A stretch of 64,000 nucleotides of DNA from Oceanobacillus halotolerans (GTDB taxonomy: Bacteria; Bacillota; Bacilli; Bacillales; Amphibacillaceae). Made by a program: the position numbers and the translations under genes. Positions 62,948 to 64,000 of the stretch are shown one piece after another; the stretch's first letter is position 1, and every line of letters begins with the position of its first letter. The notes beneath the pieces are model-generated. The model did not search any database, was not told where the DNA came from, and saw only the letters and a program-made list of their open reading frames with translations. The stretch is from contig NZ_WIXL01000010.1 of the NCBI RefSeq assembly GCF_010993955.1, positions 1 through 64,000 of the forward strand. Reading direction: 5' to 3'.

Positions 62948-63451
62948 ATGGAAAAATATATCGTAATGGATGAAATGACGAAAAGCGATTGGCCTGCTGT
63001 CCAAGCTATTTATGAGGAAGGAATCCAGACAGGGAATGCAACATTTGATACCGTAGCACCTACTTGGGAAGAGTGGAATGCACAACATATTGCATCATGT
63101 AGATTTGTTGTTCGCGAAGATGACCGTGTTATTGGCTGGATCGCGTTAAGTCCATATTCTACAAAAAGGGCCTATCAAGGGGTTGCCGAGGTTAGTATAT
63201 ATATTAGTCAACATAGTGCTGGAAAAGGAATTGGGCGTAAGCTGATGGAAATCTTAATTAAGGAAAGTGAGGCAAGTGGCTTTTGGACCTTACAAGCTGG
63301 AATTTTCCCCGAAAATACCGCTAGCCTCACTTTACATAAAAAGTTTGGGTTTGAAGAGGTTGGAATAAGAAAGCGTATCGGAAAGCTTAATGGTGTGTGG
63401 CGGGATGTTGTTTTATTAGAACGTAGAAGTTCAAAAGTTGGTATGGACTAA
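62948..63451 (+). CDS. GNAT N-acetyltransferase, phosphinothricin-acetyltransferase-like
   Basis: A 167-aa acetyltransferase. MTKSDWPAVQAIYEEGIQTG and NATFDTVAPTWEEW match the PAT/YwnH subgroup. The acetyl-CoA loop is ISQHSAGKGIGRKLME, followed by LHKKFGFEEVGIRKRIGKLN. It may detoxify phosphinothricin-like or methionine-sulfoximine-like amino acids; the substrate is inferred. I start at 62948 (AAAGGTGA upstream), since the upstream in-frame part covers the previous terminator. Confidence 0.88.
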   Translation: MEKYIVMDEMTKSDWPAVQAIYEEGIQTGNATFDTVAPTWEEWNAQHIASCRFVVREDDRVIGWIALSPYSTKRAYQGVAEVSIYISQHSAGKGIGRKLMEILIKESEASGFWTLQAGIFPENTASLTLHKKFGFEEVGIRKRIGKLNGVWRDVVLLERRSSKVGMD

Positions 63452-63453
63452 GA

Positions 63454-63487
63454 AAAAAGCTGACCAATATTCCTAAAGGTCAGCTAT
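63454..63487 (-). terminator. terminator of the yndM-like gene
   Basis: The stem AGCTGACC/GGTCAGCT has a T-run on the minus strand, just after the convergent GNAT gene. Confidence 0.8.
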
Positions 63488-63494
63488 GATGGAT

Positions 63495-63935
63495 TTATCC
63501 TTTTCGATGCTGGTCAATTTCAGATTTAGGGTCTGTTTCTTCAGCAAACTCAGTTTGTAATTGGTTTAAGGTGCGATTATCATGACGTGTTCCTGTAATT
63601 TTATTGACGACAAAACCATGTACAAATGGCTCACTACATGCGATTAAAAAAGCAGAGATAAGGGATAATGTAATAATTGGTATATTTCCCCAAATAAACA
63701 TATTTCCTAATACCCATAGGGAAACAAATGTTAAGCCGAAGTCGGCAAAAGAAGCAACAACATTTCCAAACATTCGTAAAATAAGTAAATCACCTATTGC
63801 ATAAGCAATAATGGTGGTAAGAACACTAATCCAAAGTAAATTGATTAAATTAGCTTGATGAAATACACCAAAAATTGCATAAACCGTAAAGGCGATAATA
63901 ACAAATTTAATTCCGATAGCTTTAATATGTTCCAT
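63495..63935 (-). CDS. YndM-family membrane protein (DUF2512)
   Basis: A 146-aa protein with four predicted membrane helices in the first 110 residues (IGIKFVIIAFTVYAIFGVFH; LLWISVLTTIIAYAIGDLLI; FADFGLTFVSLWVLGN; ITLSLISAFLIACSEP) and a hydrophilic tail. The GDLLILRMFGN and FADFG motifs fit DUF2512/YndM. The function is unknown. The start is at 63935, with a weak GGAAAGGAT-like site upstream. Confidence 0.87.
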   Translation of the reverse strand: MEHIKAIGIKFVIIAFTVYAIFGVFHQANLINLLWISVLTTIIAYAIGDLLILRMFGNVVASFADFGLTFVSLWVLGNMFIWGNIPIITLSLISAFLIACSEPFVHGFVVNKITGTRHDNRTLNQLQTEFAEETDPKSEIDQHRKG

Positions 63936-64000
63936 ATGTTAGCCATAATCCTTTCCTATTGTTTTCTGTTAGTATTTGTCTATTGCTAAAAATTTATGAG

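Overview
The window is low-GC DNA with strong AGGAGG-type ribosome binding sites. It carries SigW/RsiW, CdaA-CdaR-GlmM, a glmS ribozyme, a Spo0E-like protein, the bacillithiol-associated YtxJ, and other Bacillus-type small families. These point to a Bacillaceae chromosome. The mevalonate operon and the repeat families suggest an Oceanobacillus/Virgibacillus-like genus, but that genus call is inference.

Layout. 1-4300: the end of an rRNA operon (5S), then two tRNA clusters (Asn, Thr; then Glu, Val, Thr, Tyr, Gln, Lys) flanking a minus-strand YwaF-like membrane protein and fabI. Several of these tRNAs are preceded by short elements that duplicate the tRNA 5' end, and tRNA-Lys is followed by a duplicated 3' end. 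4561-8941: mevalonate operon mvaA-mvk-mvaD-mvaK2, which turns HMG-CoA into isopentenyl diphosphate. 9448-23742: rocF, a Spo0E-like phosphatase, sigW-rsiW, cdaA-cdaR-glmM, an S9 peptidase, a secreted M4 protease and ribozyme-controlled glmS. Envelope stress, c-di-AMP signalling and cell-wall amino-sugar supply therefore sit close together. 23990-30836: small proteins, phasin-like and AarF/ABC1 kinase genes, an RluA enzyme, a Nudix hydrolase, an MFS exporter, YtxJ and YjbQ. 31135-35852: a minus-strand NEW3 protein/ABC exporter operon divergent from a second ECF sigma/anti-sigma pair. 35853-42842: repeat-rich DNA with an endonuclease III-like pseudogene, bdhA, a DUF3817 protein and helD. 42843-48215: AEC transporter, LLM oxidoreductase and a TetR/ABC drug-exporter cassette with visible operators. 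48216-63935: a Met-rich lipoprotein, EcsC, DUF3891, an MscS channel, DUF3219, a VOC protein, a frameshifted aldo/keto reductase, CvfC, a CYP152 P450, a MarR/WrbA pair, an rRNA methyltransferase, a broken TetR gene, YaiI, DUF3231, GNAT and YndM.

Intergenic space is dominated by dispersed repeats. Family 1 is a folded repeat of about 250-320 bp. Family 2 has TIR-bearing MITE-like elements from 100 to 860 bp. Family 3 has four 162-166 bp double-hairpin elements. Family 4 is about 125 bp. There are also two local tandem arrays. Several repeats sit so tightly against genes that they supply stop codons or C-terminal residues. There is no prophage, CRISPR array or intact transposase. The most unusual structure is the set of tRNA-end-duplicating elements at 304-465, 3110-3268 and 3672-4089.
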